64,000 nt of DNA from CAJBNH01 sp964447285. Its GTDB lineage: Bacteria; Myxococcota_A; UBA9042. Below, one piece after another: positions 18,133-26,778 of the stretch. How positions within the stretch are numbered: the first letter of the stretch is position 1; each line of letters begins with the position of its first letter. Under the pieces are notes generated by a model that was given only the letters and a program-made list of their open reading frames with translations, was not told the DNA's origin and did not search any database. Location: NCBI GenBank assembly GCA_964447285.1, contig CAYURO010000007.1, positions 62,001 to 126,000 on the forward strand, read 5' to 3'. The position numbers and the translations under genes were made by a program.

Positions 18133-19140
18133 ATGCGCTTGTGTCTCGCGTCCGCAGTCTGGTGGCTGCCCGGCTTGCTTGTCGTTGTCCCTGTGCGCGC
18201 ACACGCGTGGACCTGCCAGCCCGCGGCGGTTGCGCCGATGACCTCCATGCCCGGTTGCGACTACGGAGTGCCGGTGCGCAGTGAGGGCCGCCTGCTGGTG
18301 CCGCGCGTTTGCCGCATGGACATTGGCACGCAGAAGGTCGAACGCCACACCGTCGAGGTGCGCAACGGGCTGACGTTGGAGCGGACGGTACAGGCGTCGC
18401 TGCCGGCGTCTCCCGTGCGCGAAGGAAAGCCAATGCCAGCGGTCGGGCAGATCCTGGGCGGTCTGTATCCGCTGTTCGTGCACGCTGGAGGCATTGCGGC
18501 CATCGACACCCGTCAAGGTCGGCTGGAGCCCGTCTTCGAGCCCACGGGGCGCCTTCGCGGCGTGGCGCGGTTGGGCGACGTGCTGGCCTTGGTCGAGGAA
18601 CTGCCGAAGACGGAAGCGGCGGACGCGAGCCTTGCGTGGACAATTCTGGACTACGAGTCGGGGCAGGTGCTGGGAGAAGTGCCGCTGGCGGGAACCGGGC
18701 TGCTGGGACTGGCGGTGCGCAAGGCAGGAGACATGGTCGAGGCCGTGGTTGAGCGGGACATCAAGGGACAGCGCAGCGAGCTGGTCGCGGTTGTTCGGGA
18801 CAAGGATGGCAAGCCGCGCTTGGGCAAGGACGGCGTGCTCGAAGTGCAAGGGCGCGCAGTCGTGCCGACGAAAGGTCAAACATTGAAGGCGGTTGCGGCA
18901 ACGTGTCCTCTGCTGGACGAAGCCGTTGCCGTGCTGGTCGATGCGCCTGTGCTGGTGCTCTCGGCGGACCCAACGCGGTCGGTGGCCGCCAAGGGGACGG
19001 TGCAGGTGCGGACGCTGGGATTCACTGGTCAGTGCGCGTCGATACTGCCTCTGGCTGAGGAAGGTCGTACATTCGCATGGTTGGATGTAGGGACGGGCAA
19101 GCTGGAGCTGCGTCGGGTCGACTGTCGTTCGGAGCCCTGA
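18133..19140 (+). CDS. Secreted protein of unknown function, possible beta-propeller
   Basis: 335 residues with an N-terminal signal peptide (hydrophobic LPGLLVVVPVRAHA, cleavage likely near AHA-W). The body alternates short beta-type stretches (GRLEPVF, GDVLALVEEL, LAWTILDYESGQVLGEVPL) in a pattern suggesting a propeller or repeat beta fold. Four Cys appear in the N-terminal third (CQP, GCDYG, RVC) and others near the C-terminus (TCPLL, QCASIL, DCRSEP), so disulfides are likely after export. TGAGGTG precedes the ATG. No enzymatic motif seen. Confidence 0.7.
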   Translation: MRLCLASAVWWLPGLLVVVPVRAHAWTCQPAAVAPMTSMPGCDYGVPVRSEGRLLVPRVCRMDIGTQKVERHTVEVRNGLTLERTVQASLPASPVREGKPMPAVGQILGGLYPLFVHAGGIAAIDTRQGRLEPVFEPTGRLRGVARLGDVLALVEELPKTEAADASLAWTILDYESGQVLGEVPLAGTGLLGLAVRKAGDMVEAVVERDIKGQRSELVAVVRDKDGKPRLGKDGVLEVQGRAVVPTKGQTLKAVAATCPLLDEAVAVLVDAPVLVLSADPTRSVAAKGTVQVRTLGFTGQCASILPLAEEGRTFAWLDVGTGKLELRRVDCRSEP

Positions 19141-19151
19141 AGCGGCCTAAA

Positions 19152-19568
19152 CTACGCGAAAATGCGAAGGTTCTGACGGCGGGCGAGGCCAACGACCTGC
19201 ACCTCGATGCCGTCGCCGCCGGTTGCCACGGTGTCGTCCCGCTCGTCGCGCACCCGTGCAAGAATGCAGAGGGGAGACGAGCTGCCGTCGCGGCTGTTCT
19301 CGTCGACCAGCCCCTTGCGACGCTGCACGGTCAGGACCGACGTCCGCTGCAGCTTCTGTCCGCCGGCGATCGATACCTGCTTCTCTGGCGGGCTCTCTTG
19401 GGTCGCCGCATCGGCCAGCAGCACGCGAGCGTCGTCCGTCAGCAGCACCAGCGTCAGGGCGCGGGCCGGGAAACCGTCGGCGGCCGTCAGGGTCCACGAG
19501 ACGCGGAACGGCTCATTCTCCTGAATGGTTGCGGGCAGTACGGTGTCGAGGGTGATGGTCACGCTCAC
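19152..19568 (-). CDS. Hypothetical protein, possible Ig-like beta-sandwich
   Basis: 138 residues from GTG 19568, which has GGAGGG about 7 bases upstream; no ATG in the frame fits. The sequence (ITLDTVLPATIQENEPFRVS, LTLVLLTDD, LTVQRRKGL, IEVQVVGLARR) is beta-rich and resembles a single immunoglobulin-like or C2-like sandwich. No signal peptide is visible with this start. A longer N-terminal form would be Pro/Arg-rich and less convincing. It is convergent with the upstream secreted-protein gene (11 bases between stops). Function unknown. Confidence 0.55.
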   Translation of the reverse strand: MSVTITLDTVLPATIQENEPFRVSWTLTAADGFPARALTLVLLTDDARVLLADAATQESPPEKQVSIAGGQKLQRTSVLTVQRRKGLVDENSRDGSSSPLCILARVRDERDDTVATGGDGIEVQVVGLARRQNLRIFA

Positions 19569-19782
19569 GGAAACCCTCCGAGCCCTCGCAGGCGCCGGGC
19601 CGGGCGGCGGTCGGAAGACGCCGGCGGTCACGGGGGTCCACTGCGTGGGAAGTAACAGAAGTCTGCGATCTTGAACAACTTTCGGCGGTTCTCGGCCACG
19701 CAGGGTGGTCGGCGGGGGCGTAGGGTGCGGGGCGACTGGCTCTGCGTCAAGCCTTTTCTGCAAATCCAAGGGCCTTTGCGGA

Positions 19783-20811
19783 CTACCGGACACGCAAGGC
19801 GGCGGCCACGATGCGCTCGAGCAGCTCGCCATACGCAAGACCGGCGGTCGAGGCCGCCTTGGGAAGCAGCGAAGCCGGGGTGAGACCTGGCAAAGTGTTG
19901 GTTTCGAGGAGGAACGGCTTGCCGTCGGTCCGCACGATCACGTCGGTGCGACTGACGCCGCGGCAGCCGAGCGCGATGTGCGCCGCCCTGCCCAGCTCAG
20001 CCACCTGTCGCGCAACGTCGTCGGGAATGCGCGCGGGGCAGATCTCGCGCGTCGCGCCGTCCTGATACTTCGCCTCGTAGTCGAAAAAGGCCGCGCTGAC
20101 GGGCACAATCTCGACGATCGGCAGCATCTGGGGCACGCCGTCCGGCCCCTCCAGGATGCCTGCGGTCAGCTCGGTTCCCGCCACGTACTGCTCGCAAAGC
20201 AAAGACTCGACGCCGGCAGACAAGCGCACCAACGCGTCAGACAACGAGGTCAAGTCTCTGGGGATCTCGATACCTACGCTCGAACCACCCGCGGGGACCT
20301 TCACCACGACCGGCAAGCCCAACGTCGCGACGAGCCCGCGCGCCACGATGTCCGCCGCCTCAGCAGTACGGACGGTCGACGTCGCCACTTCGCGTGCCTC
20401 GGCGACCGGCAGCCCGGCACCCGCAAACACGCGTCGCGCAAGCGGTTTGTCCATCGCGGCGGCGCTTGCGGTCACCCCCGACCCCGTGTAGCGGATGCCC
20501 GACAGGTCCAGCACGGCCTGCACCTTACCGTCTTCCCCGTAGGTGCCGTGGAAGCCCATGAAGGCGACGTCAATTTGCAGCTCTTTGAGCCGGTCCATGG
20601 CCGCCAACAACGGCAGTGCCGGTGTCGAATCGTCGCCCACGGCCTCACCGAAGTGCCAGAACCCCGCGCGGTCCACATACACCGGTTGCGCGTCGTGGCC
20701 ACGGTCACGAAGGGTCTGCAGGACGCCGCGCGAGCTCCAGACCGAGATGTCGTGCTCGGTCGAGGGACCACCGTGAAGGACCGCGATGCGAAGGGGCGCA
20801 AGACCGGACAT
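19783..20811 (-). CDS. ddl: D-alanine--D-alanine ligase
   Basis: 342-residue ATP-grasp enzyme that makes D-Ala-D-Ala for peptidoglycan. Present are LHGGPSTEHDIS (N-terminal loop), FHGTYGEDG, VVVKVPAGGSSVGI, the ATP-grasp core, and the metal/substrate segment FLLETNTLPGLTPASLLPKA. Length and motif order match Ddl. It stands alone rather than in a division-cell-wall cluster. ATG at 20811 is slightly upstream of the conserved RIAVLHGG strand. Confidence 0.96.
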   Translation of the reverse strand: MSGLAPLRIAVLHGGPSTEHDISVWSSRGVLQTLRDRGHDAQPVYVDRAGFWHFGEAVGDDSTPALPLLAAMDRLKELQIDVAFMGFHGTYGEDGKVQAVLDLSGIRYTGSGVTASAAAMDKPLARRVFAGAGLPVAEAREVATSTVRTAEAADIVARGLVATLGLPVVVKVPAGGSSVGIEIPRDLTSLSDALVRLSAGVESLLCEQYVAGTELTAGILEGPDGVPQMLPIVEIVPVSAAFFDYEAKYQDGATREICPARIPDDVARQVAELGRAAHIALGCRGVSRTDVIVRTDGKPFLLETNTLPGLTPASLLPKAASTAGLAYGELLERIVAAALRVR

Positions 20812-21072
20812 GGACGTGACTCCGCAGGGGCTGGCCGCCTTGTCCGCGACCGACGCATTCGGGGTCGCCGCGGCTCTCGACGGGTCTGGATGCGGAGCCT
20901 ACGCCAGCGGGCAAAGAGCGCTACTTTTGAGCTCAGGCGACCGTGAAGTTGCCTCCCATGGCCCGGTTCAGGTCGGATGGGTGGCCGAGCTCGTGTCCAA
21001 CCGGGCCAAACACGTCGCAAGAGCACGCTTGCAACTACCTGTTGCTACGCGTGATTTGAAGTTTGTGTTGGA

Positions 21073-21084
21073 CGCCAATTGGCG
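21073..21084. promoter_or_regulatory. 12-bp palindrome CGCCAATTGGCG upstream of glutamine synthetase
   Basis: A perfect inverted repeat about 145 bases before the GTG start. Its position in the AT-rich part of the divergent region suggests an operator, but no regulator is identified and chance occurrence is possible. Confidence 0.3.
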
Positions 21085-21116
21085 CACGAAACACTTTGGA
21101 AACAATTTGCGGCTAA

Positions 21117-21158
21117 GGTTGCTCCGTCGGCTGTCAGGCAGCACCAAGCGGAGCGACC
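21117..21158 (+). promoter_or_regulatory. Stem-loop in the probable leader of glutamine synthetase
   Basis: GGTTGCTCCG pairs with CGGAGCGACC (10 bp, one G-U) around a 22-base loop, about 70 bases before the start codon. An overlapping alternative pairing (CGGCT with AGCCG) is possible. It could be a transcript structure or a binding site; there is no T-run, so not an intrinsic terminator. Confidence 0.35.
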
Positions 21159-21228
21159 GAGCCGTCAGGGAATGAACAAAGGACGAACCCGGCGAACCCG
21201 CGCCCCTCAAGCACCAAGGAGAAGAGTA

Positions 21229-22248
21229 GTGAACGTTTACAAGGCCGAATACATCTGGATGGACGGTGCCGAGCCCACGCAGAAGCTGCGCTGCAAGACC
21301 AAGATCGTTCCCGTCGGCCAAGAGCCGCCGCTGTGGGGCTTCGACGGGTCCAGCACCAACCAGGCGGTCGGTCACGCGTCGGACTGCGTGCTTCGTCCCG
21401 TGTTCACCTGCCCCGACCCCGTGCGGGGAGGCAACGACAAGTTGGTGATGTGCGAGGTTTTGTTGACGGACATGAGCCCTCATCCCACCAACACGCGTTC
21501 CAAGCTGGCGGACGCCGCGGCCAAGTACGCGGACCACGACATTTGGTTCGGCATCGAGCAGGAGTACACGTTCTTCGAGGGCATCAAGCCCCTGGGCTGG
21601 CCGGACAACGGCTTCCCGGCCCCGCAGTTCGGCTACTACTGCGGCGTCGGTTCAGACGAGGTGTTCGGACGTGACATCGTCGAGGAGCACATGGATGCCT
21701 GTCTGCGCGCGGGGTTGCACATCGCTGGCATCAATGCCGAGGTGATGCCTGCCCAGTGGGAGTTTCAGGTCGGCCCGCTCTCGCCTCTCGCCGTGTCGGA
21801 CGAGCTGTGGATTGCCCGTTGGCTGCTGTACCGCATCGCAGAGAACTACGGTGTCAGCGCAACCCTGAACCCCAAGCCTGTCAAGGGCGACTGGAACGGG
21901 GCGGGCGCGCACACGAACCTCTCGACCAAGTCGATGCGCGAGTCGATCGACGCCTGCATCGCCGCCGCCGAGGCCCTCAAGTCTGAGCACGAACTGCACA
22001 TTACCCACTACGGCGATGGCATCGCAGAGCGCCTGACCGGCAAGCACGAGACCTGCTCGTACCGCGAGTTCAAGTACGGCGTGTCGGACCGGGGCGCGTC
22101 GGTGCGCATTCCGTGGCAGGTGGCCGTGGAGAAGAAGGGCTACATCGAGGACCGCCGCCCCAACGCGAACATGGACCCCTACGTGGTCACGCGCCTCATC
22201 ACGAACACCGTGTGCAGCCGCGAGCGCGCCAACGCCGGCAAGCGCTAG
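21229..22248 (+). CDS. glnII: Glutamine synthetase, type II (eukaryotic-like, GSII)
   Basis: 339 residues, the normal GSII length and well short of GSI. It shows PLWGFDGSSTNQA, EQEYTFF, AGINAEVMPAQWEFQVGP, KGDWNGAGAHTNLSTKSM, RGASVRIP and EDRRPNANMDPYVVTRLI, each close to the GSII family. It assimilates ammonium with glutamate and ATP. The start is GTG at 21229 with AAGGAG about 7 bases upstream; the ATG frame further up has no family similarity. No GlnB/GlnE or adenylylation-loop features are present, as expected for GSII. It stands alone after the long regulatory region described above. Confidence 0.95.
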   Translation: MNVYKAEYIWMDGAEPTQKLRCKTKIVPVGQEPPLWGFDGSSTNQAVGHASDCVLRPVFTCPDPVRGGNDKLVMCEVLLTDMSPHPTNTRSKLADAAAKYADHDIWFGIEQEYTFFEGIKPLGWPDNGFPAPQFGYYCGVGSDEVFGRDIVEEHMDACLRAGLHIAGINAEVMPAQWEFQVGPLSPLAVSDELWIARWLLYRIAENYGVSATLNPKPVKGDWNGAGAHTNLSTKSMRESIDACIAAAEALKSEHELHITHYGDGIAERLTGKHETCSYREFKYGVSDRGASVRIPWQVAVEKKGYIEDRRPNANMDPYVVTRLITNTVCSRERANAGKR

Positions 22249-22281
22249 GTCCCCCGACTCGGGAAACGACCCACCGAGGCG

Positions 22282-22310
22282 TTGTGACCCGTTCCAGTGA
22301 AGCGTAGAGT
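22282..22310 (+). promoter_or_regulatory. Putative promoter of the nuclease lipoprotein gene
   Basis: TTGTGA and TAGAGT (each 4/6 to the sigma-70 hexamers) with exact 17-base spacing lie 40 bases before the ATG at 22350. Moderate support only. Confidence 0.35.
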
Positions 22311-22349
22311 GCCCGCCGCGGTCGCCCTCGGTCGCTGGCGAGGCCCTTC

Positions 22350-23051
22350 GTGCACAGCTGCAACCGCTTCTCAGTCTCCCGAATTTCGGGGGTGCTCGCG
22401 TGCCTGGGGCTGATGGTGCTGGTGCCTGGCTGTCCTCAGACCAGTGACCCCATCCAAGTCCAAGAAGGTATTGTCGATCCCGTCGACACGGTCGCGGACC
22501 TCACGTTGGACGACGTCGCCGACGCGACGCCAGACGTCTCAGCGGACGCCGATGTGTCCGCGGAGACCACGCTCGACAAGGACCACCACCTGCTGATCCC
22601 GCCCTCTCTTTGTCCCGAGTCGTCACGGCGCAAAGTGGACTATGTGGTCGACGGCGACACGCTGGCGTTGAAGGGCGGTGACGGAGAGCACGTTCGGCTC
22701 TTGGGCATCGACGCCCCCGAGATGAACTACGCCAAGCCCGCACTCGGCCCCGAATGTGGCGCACAGCTGGCGACGGACACGCTGAAGAAGCTGCTCCCCG
22801 AAGACACCTCCGTTTGCCTGATCTCCGACCCCAAGTCTGGCGACAAGGACATGTACGACCGGCTGTTGCGTTGGGTGGTGGTGGACCGTCCCGAGGGGAT
22901 GTGGCTGGTCAACGCTTGGATGGTGCGCATCGGCCTCGCGTGGGTCTACTACGGGTTCGTCGAGGGCACGGCGTTCGCAAAGGAGCTCGTCGCGGCTGAG
23001 GACGCTGCCTGGTCCGAGGGTGCGGGAAGCTGGAAGGTGTGTAGCTGGTAG
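22350..23051 (+). CDS. Thermonuclease-like (SNase domain) lipoprotein
   Basis: 233 residues. The signal peptide ends in LVPGC (Cys28), followed by an acidic Asp/Thr/Ala linker (about residues 38-75). A staphylococcal-nuclease fold fills the rest: VVDGDTLAL, VRLLGIDAPEMN and MYDRLLRWVVV supply the equivalents of catalytic Arg35, Glu43 and Arg87. Such enzymes hydrolyse DNA/RNA using Ca2+. Four Cys in the mature domain probably form disulfides. The lipobox places it on the outside of a membrane, perhaps for nutrient or eDNA degradation. Confidence 0.9.
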   Translation: MHSCNRFSVSRISGVLACLGLMVLVPGCPQTSDPIQVQEGIVDPVDTVADLTLDDVADATPDVSADADVSAETTLDKDHHLLIPPSLCPESSRRKVDYVVDGDTLALKGGDGEHVRLLGIDAPEMNYAKPALGPECGAQLATDTLKKLLPEDTSVCLISDPKSGDKDMYDRLLRWVVVDRPEGMWLVNAWMVRIGLAWVYYGFVEGTAFAKELVAAEDAAWSEGAGSWKVCSW

Positions 23052-23205
23052 CCTTGAGAAGCCAAGCCATTCCGTGATAGACGGTAACCTGTTTTGCTGC
23101 CGCCCTTCCATCGGGGGGCAACCCCGGCCCATCCGGCGATGCCGTGCCCTTTCCAGGTGGTGTTTCCCCTGCGATCGCGCCACTGTGCGCACACGGAGAG
23201 ATCAG

Positions 23206-24801
23206 ATGCCTCGGCGAATCCTCTTCCCGATCGGTTTGCTGCTGCTGGGCCTGGCCCCGGTCGCAGTTCTTGCCGAAGGCGCTGCCCCCCAGACCGTTCC
23301 CGAACCCGCCCGCCAAGCTGCTGCCGCCCCCGAACCCGACGCTGCTGCCCCCCCCAAAGCTGCTGCCACTCCGGCGCCAGCCCGAACGATCCGTTGGGAT
23401 TTCGGTCTGTTTACCGGTGCGTTGATGGTCGGTGACGGGTCTGGCTTGGGCAACACGGCCAGCACGACTCCGCAGGTCCTCAAGACAGGTGCAGCTCCCG
23501 CCATCGGTCTTCATGCGGGTGCCACGCTGCTGAACGGCCGCCTGGGCCTGGAAGCCGAGTTCCGCGACGCGTTCGCTGAGGTCGGTGGCAACATCGGCGG
23601 CGTGCAACTGTTGAACATCCGCGCTCAAGTCTTGGGCTACATCATGACCGAAGGCCCGCTCATGCCGTTCGTGCTGGCGGGGGTCGGCCAGGAGATCGTC
23701 ATCGGCGGCGACAATCTCGAGCAGAAGGTGAACGGCAAACTCCAGAAGGTGTTCGAGTCGCCAGAGGCGGACAACTCGTTCTTCGGTGGTCTGGGCGTCC
23801 AGTATGCGTTCACCGACAAACTGGGACTGCGGGCGACCGGACGATACCTGCTGGGAGAACCGCAGCCTGAGACCAAAAAGCAGGTGGATGCTGGAGAGGC
23901 CAACGCCGCCAATCACAACTTCGAATTCCTGATCGGCGTGACCTACAGTCTGGGCGGCAAGCCTCAGGATTCGGACAACGATGGCGTGGCGGACCAAGTT
24001 GACCGCTGCATCGACAAGCCGGAGGACAAGGACGGCCTCGAGGACGCAGACGGTTGCCCCGACGCAGACAACGACGGTGACGGCATCGCGGATGCGGATG
24101 ACCGCTGCATGTTCGTTTCGGAGGACAAGGACTCCTTCGAGGACGAGGACGGTTGCCCCGACAACGACAACGACAACGACGGCATCGCTGACGCCAAGGA
24201 CAAGTGCATCAACGAAGCCGAAGACCGGGACGGACTCAGCGATGACGACGGTTGTCCGGACTTCGACGACGACGGCGATGGCCTCGAAAACTCCGTGGAC
24301 AAGTGCCCGACTCAGAAAGAGGACAAGGACAGCTTCCAGGACACAGACGGCTGCCCGGACCTCGACAACGATGACGACGGTGTCCCGGACCTCCAGGACA
24401 AGTGCCCGATGGAGCCGGAGAACAAGAACGGCTTGGATGACGCCGACGGCTGCCCTGACAAGCTGAGCGAAGCCGCCCAGAAGCTGTTTGGTGCGCCCGT
24501 CGAGATGGAGTTCAAGGGCGCGACGCTTGGCAAGACTGCTGAAACACTGTTGGAGTCCTTGCTCGAAGTCCTGCTCGAGAACGACGGGGTGAAGATCGAG
24601 ATTGCCGTGCAGGCCAATGCAGACTCCGATGCTGCCCGCAAACAGGCGGAATTCCGCGCGGCAGCCGTCAGGGTGTGGCTCGAGGAGCGCGGAATTGACG
24701 CCGGCCGCCTTCAAGCGGTTGTGACGCCGCCGCAAGCAGGAGCAAAGGCCCCGTCGCGTCCCGGTGCTACCAAGGTCCAAGTAACGCTGCGCATTCTCTA
24801 G
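23206..24801 (+). CDS. Outer-membrane protein with thrombospondin type 3 repeats and OmpA-like C-terminus (paralogue 1)
   Basis: 531 residues from ATG 23206 (GGAGAG upstream), with a Sec signal peptide ending at VLAEG. After an Ala/Pro-rich segment comes a beta-barrel-like region of about 190 residues (residues 65-255). Then follow about five to six Asp-rich TSP3-type Ca-binding repeats (DNDGDGIADADDRC, EDKDGLEDADGCPD and similar). The last about 110 residues resemble a diverged OmpA C-terminal domain but lack a clear NxxLSxxRAxxV peptidoglycan motif; the alanine-rich KQAEFRAAAVRVWLEERGID is the closest. It may act as a Ca-dependent cell-surface or envelope-spacing protein. Next to a paralogue. 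Confidence 0.82.
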   Translation: MPRRILFPIGLLLLGLAPVAVLAEGAAPQTVPEPARQAAAAPEPDAAAPPKAAATPAPARTIRWDFGLFTGALMVGDGSGLGNTASTTPQVLKTGAAPAIGLHAGATLLNGRLGLEAEFRDAFAEVGGNIGGVQLLNIRAQVLGYIMTEGPLMPFVLAGVGQEIVIGGDNLEQKVNGKLQKVFESPEADNSFFGGLGVQYAFTDKLGLRATGRYLLGEPQPETKKQVDAGEANAANHNFEFLIGVTYSLGGKPQDSDNDGVADQVDRCIDKPEDKDGLEDADGCPDADNDGDGIADADDRCMFVSEDKDSFEDEDGCPDNDNDNDGIADAKDKCINEAEDRDGLSDDDGCPDFDDDGDGLENSVDKCPTQKEDKDSFQDTDGCPDLDNDDDGVPDLQDKCPMEPENKNGLDDADGCPDKLSEAAQKLFGAPVEMEFKGATLGKTAETLLESLLEVLLENDGVKIEIAVQANADSDAARKQAEFRAAAVRVWLEERGIDAGRLQAVVTPPQAGAKAPSRPGATKVQVTLRIL

Positions 24802-24862
24802 TCCGCACGGGTTCTCGGGTTTTCTCGGGCTCGGTGCGTTGATTTCCGTGTCGCGGAACGTG

Positions 24863-24892
24863 TTGTCATTCCATTCGGTACCGATCTATGCT
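24863..24892 (+). promoter_or_regulatory. Putative sigma-70-type promoter of TSP3/OmpA paralogue 2
   Basis: TTGTCA (5/6) and TATGCT (4/6) are 18 bases apart, 40 bases before ATG 24932. Immediately upstream (24844-24858) is a dyad TTCCG-N5-CGGAA that could be an operator. Confidence 0.45.
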
Positions 24893-24931
24893 TGCGGCCA
24901 AGTCAGCAGCCAAGCGGCTAAGGAGTCACTC

Positions 24932-26593
24932 ATGCGTATGTTCCTGCGTCTTCAGGGGTTGATGGGTGTCGCCCTCGCCGTTGTGCTTGCTGCGAGCCCC
25001 GCATTTGCACAAACGATCCCCGCCTCCAAGCCTGCTCCCGCCGCGAAGGCTGCCATCGCCGCCCCTGCCGCCCCCGTGGCGAAGGCGGCCGCCGTTGCGC
25101 CGGCTGCGAAGGCTGTCGCCGCCCCCGCCAGCGCCGAGGTGGACCCCAATCTGGCCGAGAAGTGGCCGATGCGGTGGGACATCGGACTCGGACTTGGCTA
25201 CAACATGCTGGATAGCAAAGGCTTTCTTGGCGACGCGTACTACATCGACAACGTTCCTGCCAGCTCCGTGCTGATTGCCCTGCGCGGCACGGCGTGGATC
25301 TTGGACCAGGTGGGCGTCGAGGTGGAGGCCAAGTACGTGCCCACCGAGATCGCCGGCACCGGCCACGTCGACACCGGCGCCAACCCGGAGACCGCCAAGA
25401 CCGTGCCCACCGACGTGAGCATGGGCGCCACGGTTTGGGGCGTGCGGGCCCTCGCCGTGTACGACATTCTGCCCAAGGCCGTGGTCCGTCCGCTCGTGAG
25501 TGCCGGTCTTGGCATGGAAGGTCTCAGCGTGTCGGAGGACACCGCGGTGCTGCAGAAGAAGGCTGGCGTTCGTATCGCCAATGACTCGGACTTCAGCCTC
25601 GTGCTCGGCGCGGGTGCGTCTTGGCAGGCCGTCGACCGCCTGCACCTCCGGTTTGACCTGCGATACGTCGGCAGTGCGCCCATCAAGGGCAGCGACGCCC
25701 TGCTCTCGACCAACTTCGAAGCCGTGCTCGCAGTCGCCTACACGCTGGGTGGCAAGCCCGGTGACGACGACATGGACGGCATCCTGAACCCCTTCGACAA
25801 GTGCCCCGAAGCGGCTGAGGACAAGGATGCCTTCGAGGATCGCGACGGCTGCCCAGACCCGGACAACGACGGCGACAAGGTCGTGGACGCTGAGGACAAG
25901 TGCCCGAACGACGCCGAAGACATGGACACCTTCGAGGACTACGACGGCTGCCCTGAACTCGACAACGACAAGGACGGCGTGCTCGACGCGAAGGACAAGT
26001 GCCCCATCCAAGCTGAGGACAAGGACGGCTTCCAGGACAACGACGGCTGCGCCGACCTGGACAACGACGCCGACGGTATGCCCGACGCCCAAGACAAGTG
26101 CCGCGACCAAGCTGAGGACAAGGACGGCTTCCAGGACGAGGACGGCTGCCCGGACATCGACAACGACGGCGACGCCATCAGCGACGCTTCGGACAAGTGC
26201 CCCAGCGACGCCGAGACCCGCAACGGCTATCAGGATGGCGACGGCTGCCCGGACCAGATCCCCGAGGCCTTGGTCAAGCTGACCGCTGCCCCGCTGACTG
26301 GCGTGACGTTCAAGGACGTCGTTCTGGTCGAGAAGACGTCAGGGCCCGCACTGCAGCCCATCGCCGAGGCCCTCACGGCCAACGAGGGCGTGGCCATCGT
26401 CATCAAGCTCGAGTCCACCACCGTGGACCAGGTGAAGGCTCAGGCTCGCGCCGATGCCATCAAGAACTTCCTGGTTTCGCGCGGCATCGAGATGGAGCGC
26501 ATCGACGTGGTCGCCACGGGTACGGCCGCGCCGGTTGTCGTGAAGAAGGGTCGCCCGGCGCCGCCGGACCGCATCACGGTCCAGCTCCGCTAG
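24932..26593 (+). CDS. Outer-membrane protein with thrombospondin type 3 repeats and OmpA-like C-terminus (paralogue 2)
   Basis: 553 residues from ATG 24932 (AAGGAG at good spacing), with a signal peptide ending at PAFAQ. The layout matches the preceding gene: an Ala/Pro/Lys-rich linker, a barrel-like region (LGYNMLDSKGFLGDAYYID, LRFDLRYVGSAPIKG), about six TSP3 repeats (DNDADGMPDAQDKC, AEDKDGFQDEDGCPD), then an OmpA-like tail. The tail here keeps VKAQARADAIKNFLVSRGIEMERIDVVATG, recognisably the RA..V..YL...GI..ERI pattern. Two tandem paralogues with different barrels suggest duplication. A UUCG-capped terminator follows. Confidence 0.85.
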   Translation: MRMFLRLQGLMGVALAVVLAASPAFAQTIPASKPAPAAKAAIAAPAAPVAKAAAVAPAAKAVAAPASAEVDPNLAEKWPMRWDIGLGLGYNMLDSKGFLGDAYYIDNVPASSVLIALRGTAWILDQVGVEVEAKYVPTEIAGTGHVDTGANPETAKTVPTDVSMGATVWGVRALAVYDILPKAVVRPLVSAGLGMEGLSVSEDTAVLQKKAGVRIANDSDFSLVLGAGASWQAVDRLHLRFDLRYVGSAPIKGSDALLSTNFEAVLAVAYTLGGKPGDDDMDGILNPFDKCPEAAEDKDAFEDRDGCPDPDNDGDKVVDAEDKCPNDAEDMDTFEDYDGCPELDNDKDGVLDAKDKCPIQAEDKDGFQDNDGCADLDNDADGMPDAQDKCRDQAEDKDGFQDEDGCPDIDNDGDAISDASDKCPSDAETRNGYQDGDGCPDQIPEALVKLTAAPLTGVTFKDVVLVEKTSGPALQPIAEALTANEGVAIVIKLESTTVDQVKAQARADAIKNFLVSRGIEMERIDVVATGTAAPVVVKKGRPAPPDRITVQLR

Positions 26594-26615
26594 TCCCCGG
26601 ATAGTTTGCTGCGAG

Positions 26616-26655
26616 CCCCGATTCGGATTCGTCCGGGTCGGGGTTTCGCGCTTTT
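26616..26655 (+). terminator. Intrinsic terminator with UUCG tetraloop
   Basis: A 12-bp stem (left arm 26616-26627, right arm 26632-26643, two G-U pairs) is closed by a TTCG tetraloop and followed by TTTCGCGCTTTT. It sits 23 bases after the stop of the TSP3/OmpA paralogue 2. Confidence 0.8.
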
Positions 26656-26778
26656 GGCAGAACCGTCCCTGTTCTGGCACGACGCAAACCGTCGGCCGCT
26701 GCACCGTGCATCGCAGGTCAAGTGCGGGCGTGCTACGATGTCGGCTTGCCTGCTTCCACGTCCGGTTCAGGAGAAGCG

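Larger units (their letters stand above)
20812..21228. other. Divergent intergenic region between ddl and glutamine synthetase
   Basis: 417 bases without a convincing gene; short frames here lack ribosome sites and family features. The stretch 21050-21115 is relatively AT-rich and likely holds the glutamine synthetase promoter. It also contains a 12-bp palindrome at 21073-21084 and a stem-loop at 21117-21158. I could not pick reliable promoter hexamers for either gene. Confidence 0.6.

Noticed and set aside
21095..21115. TTTGGAAACAATTTGCGG, a sigma-54-like site before glutamine synthetase
   Set aside because: The GG and GC are separated by nine bases, not ten, so it would not be recognised as a normal -24/-12 promoter.
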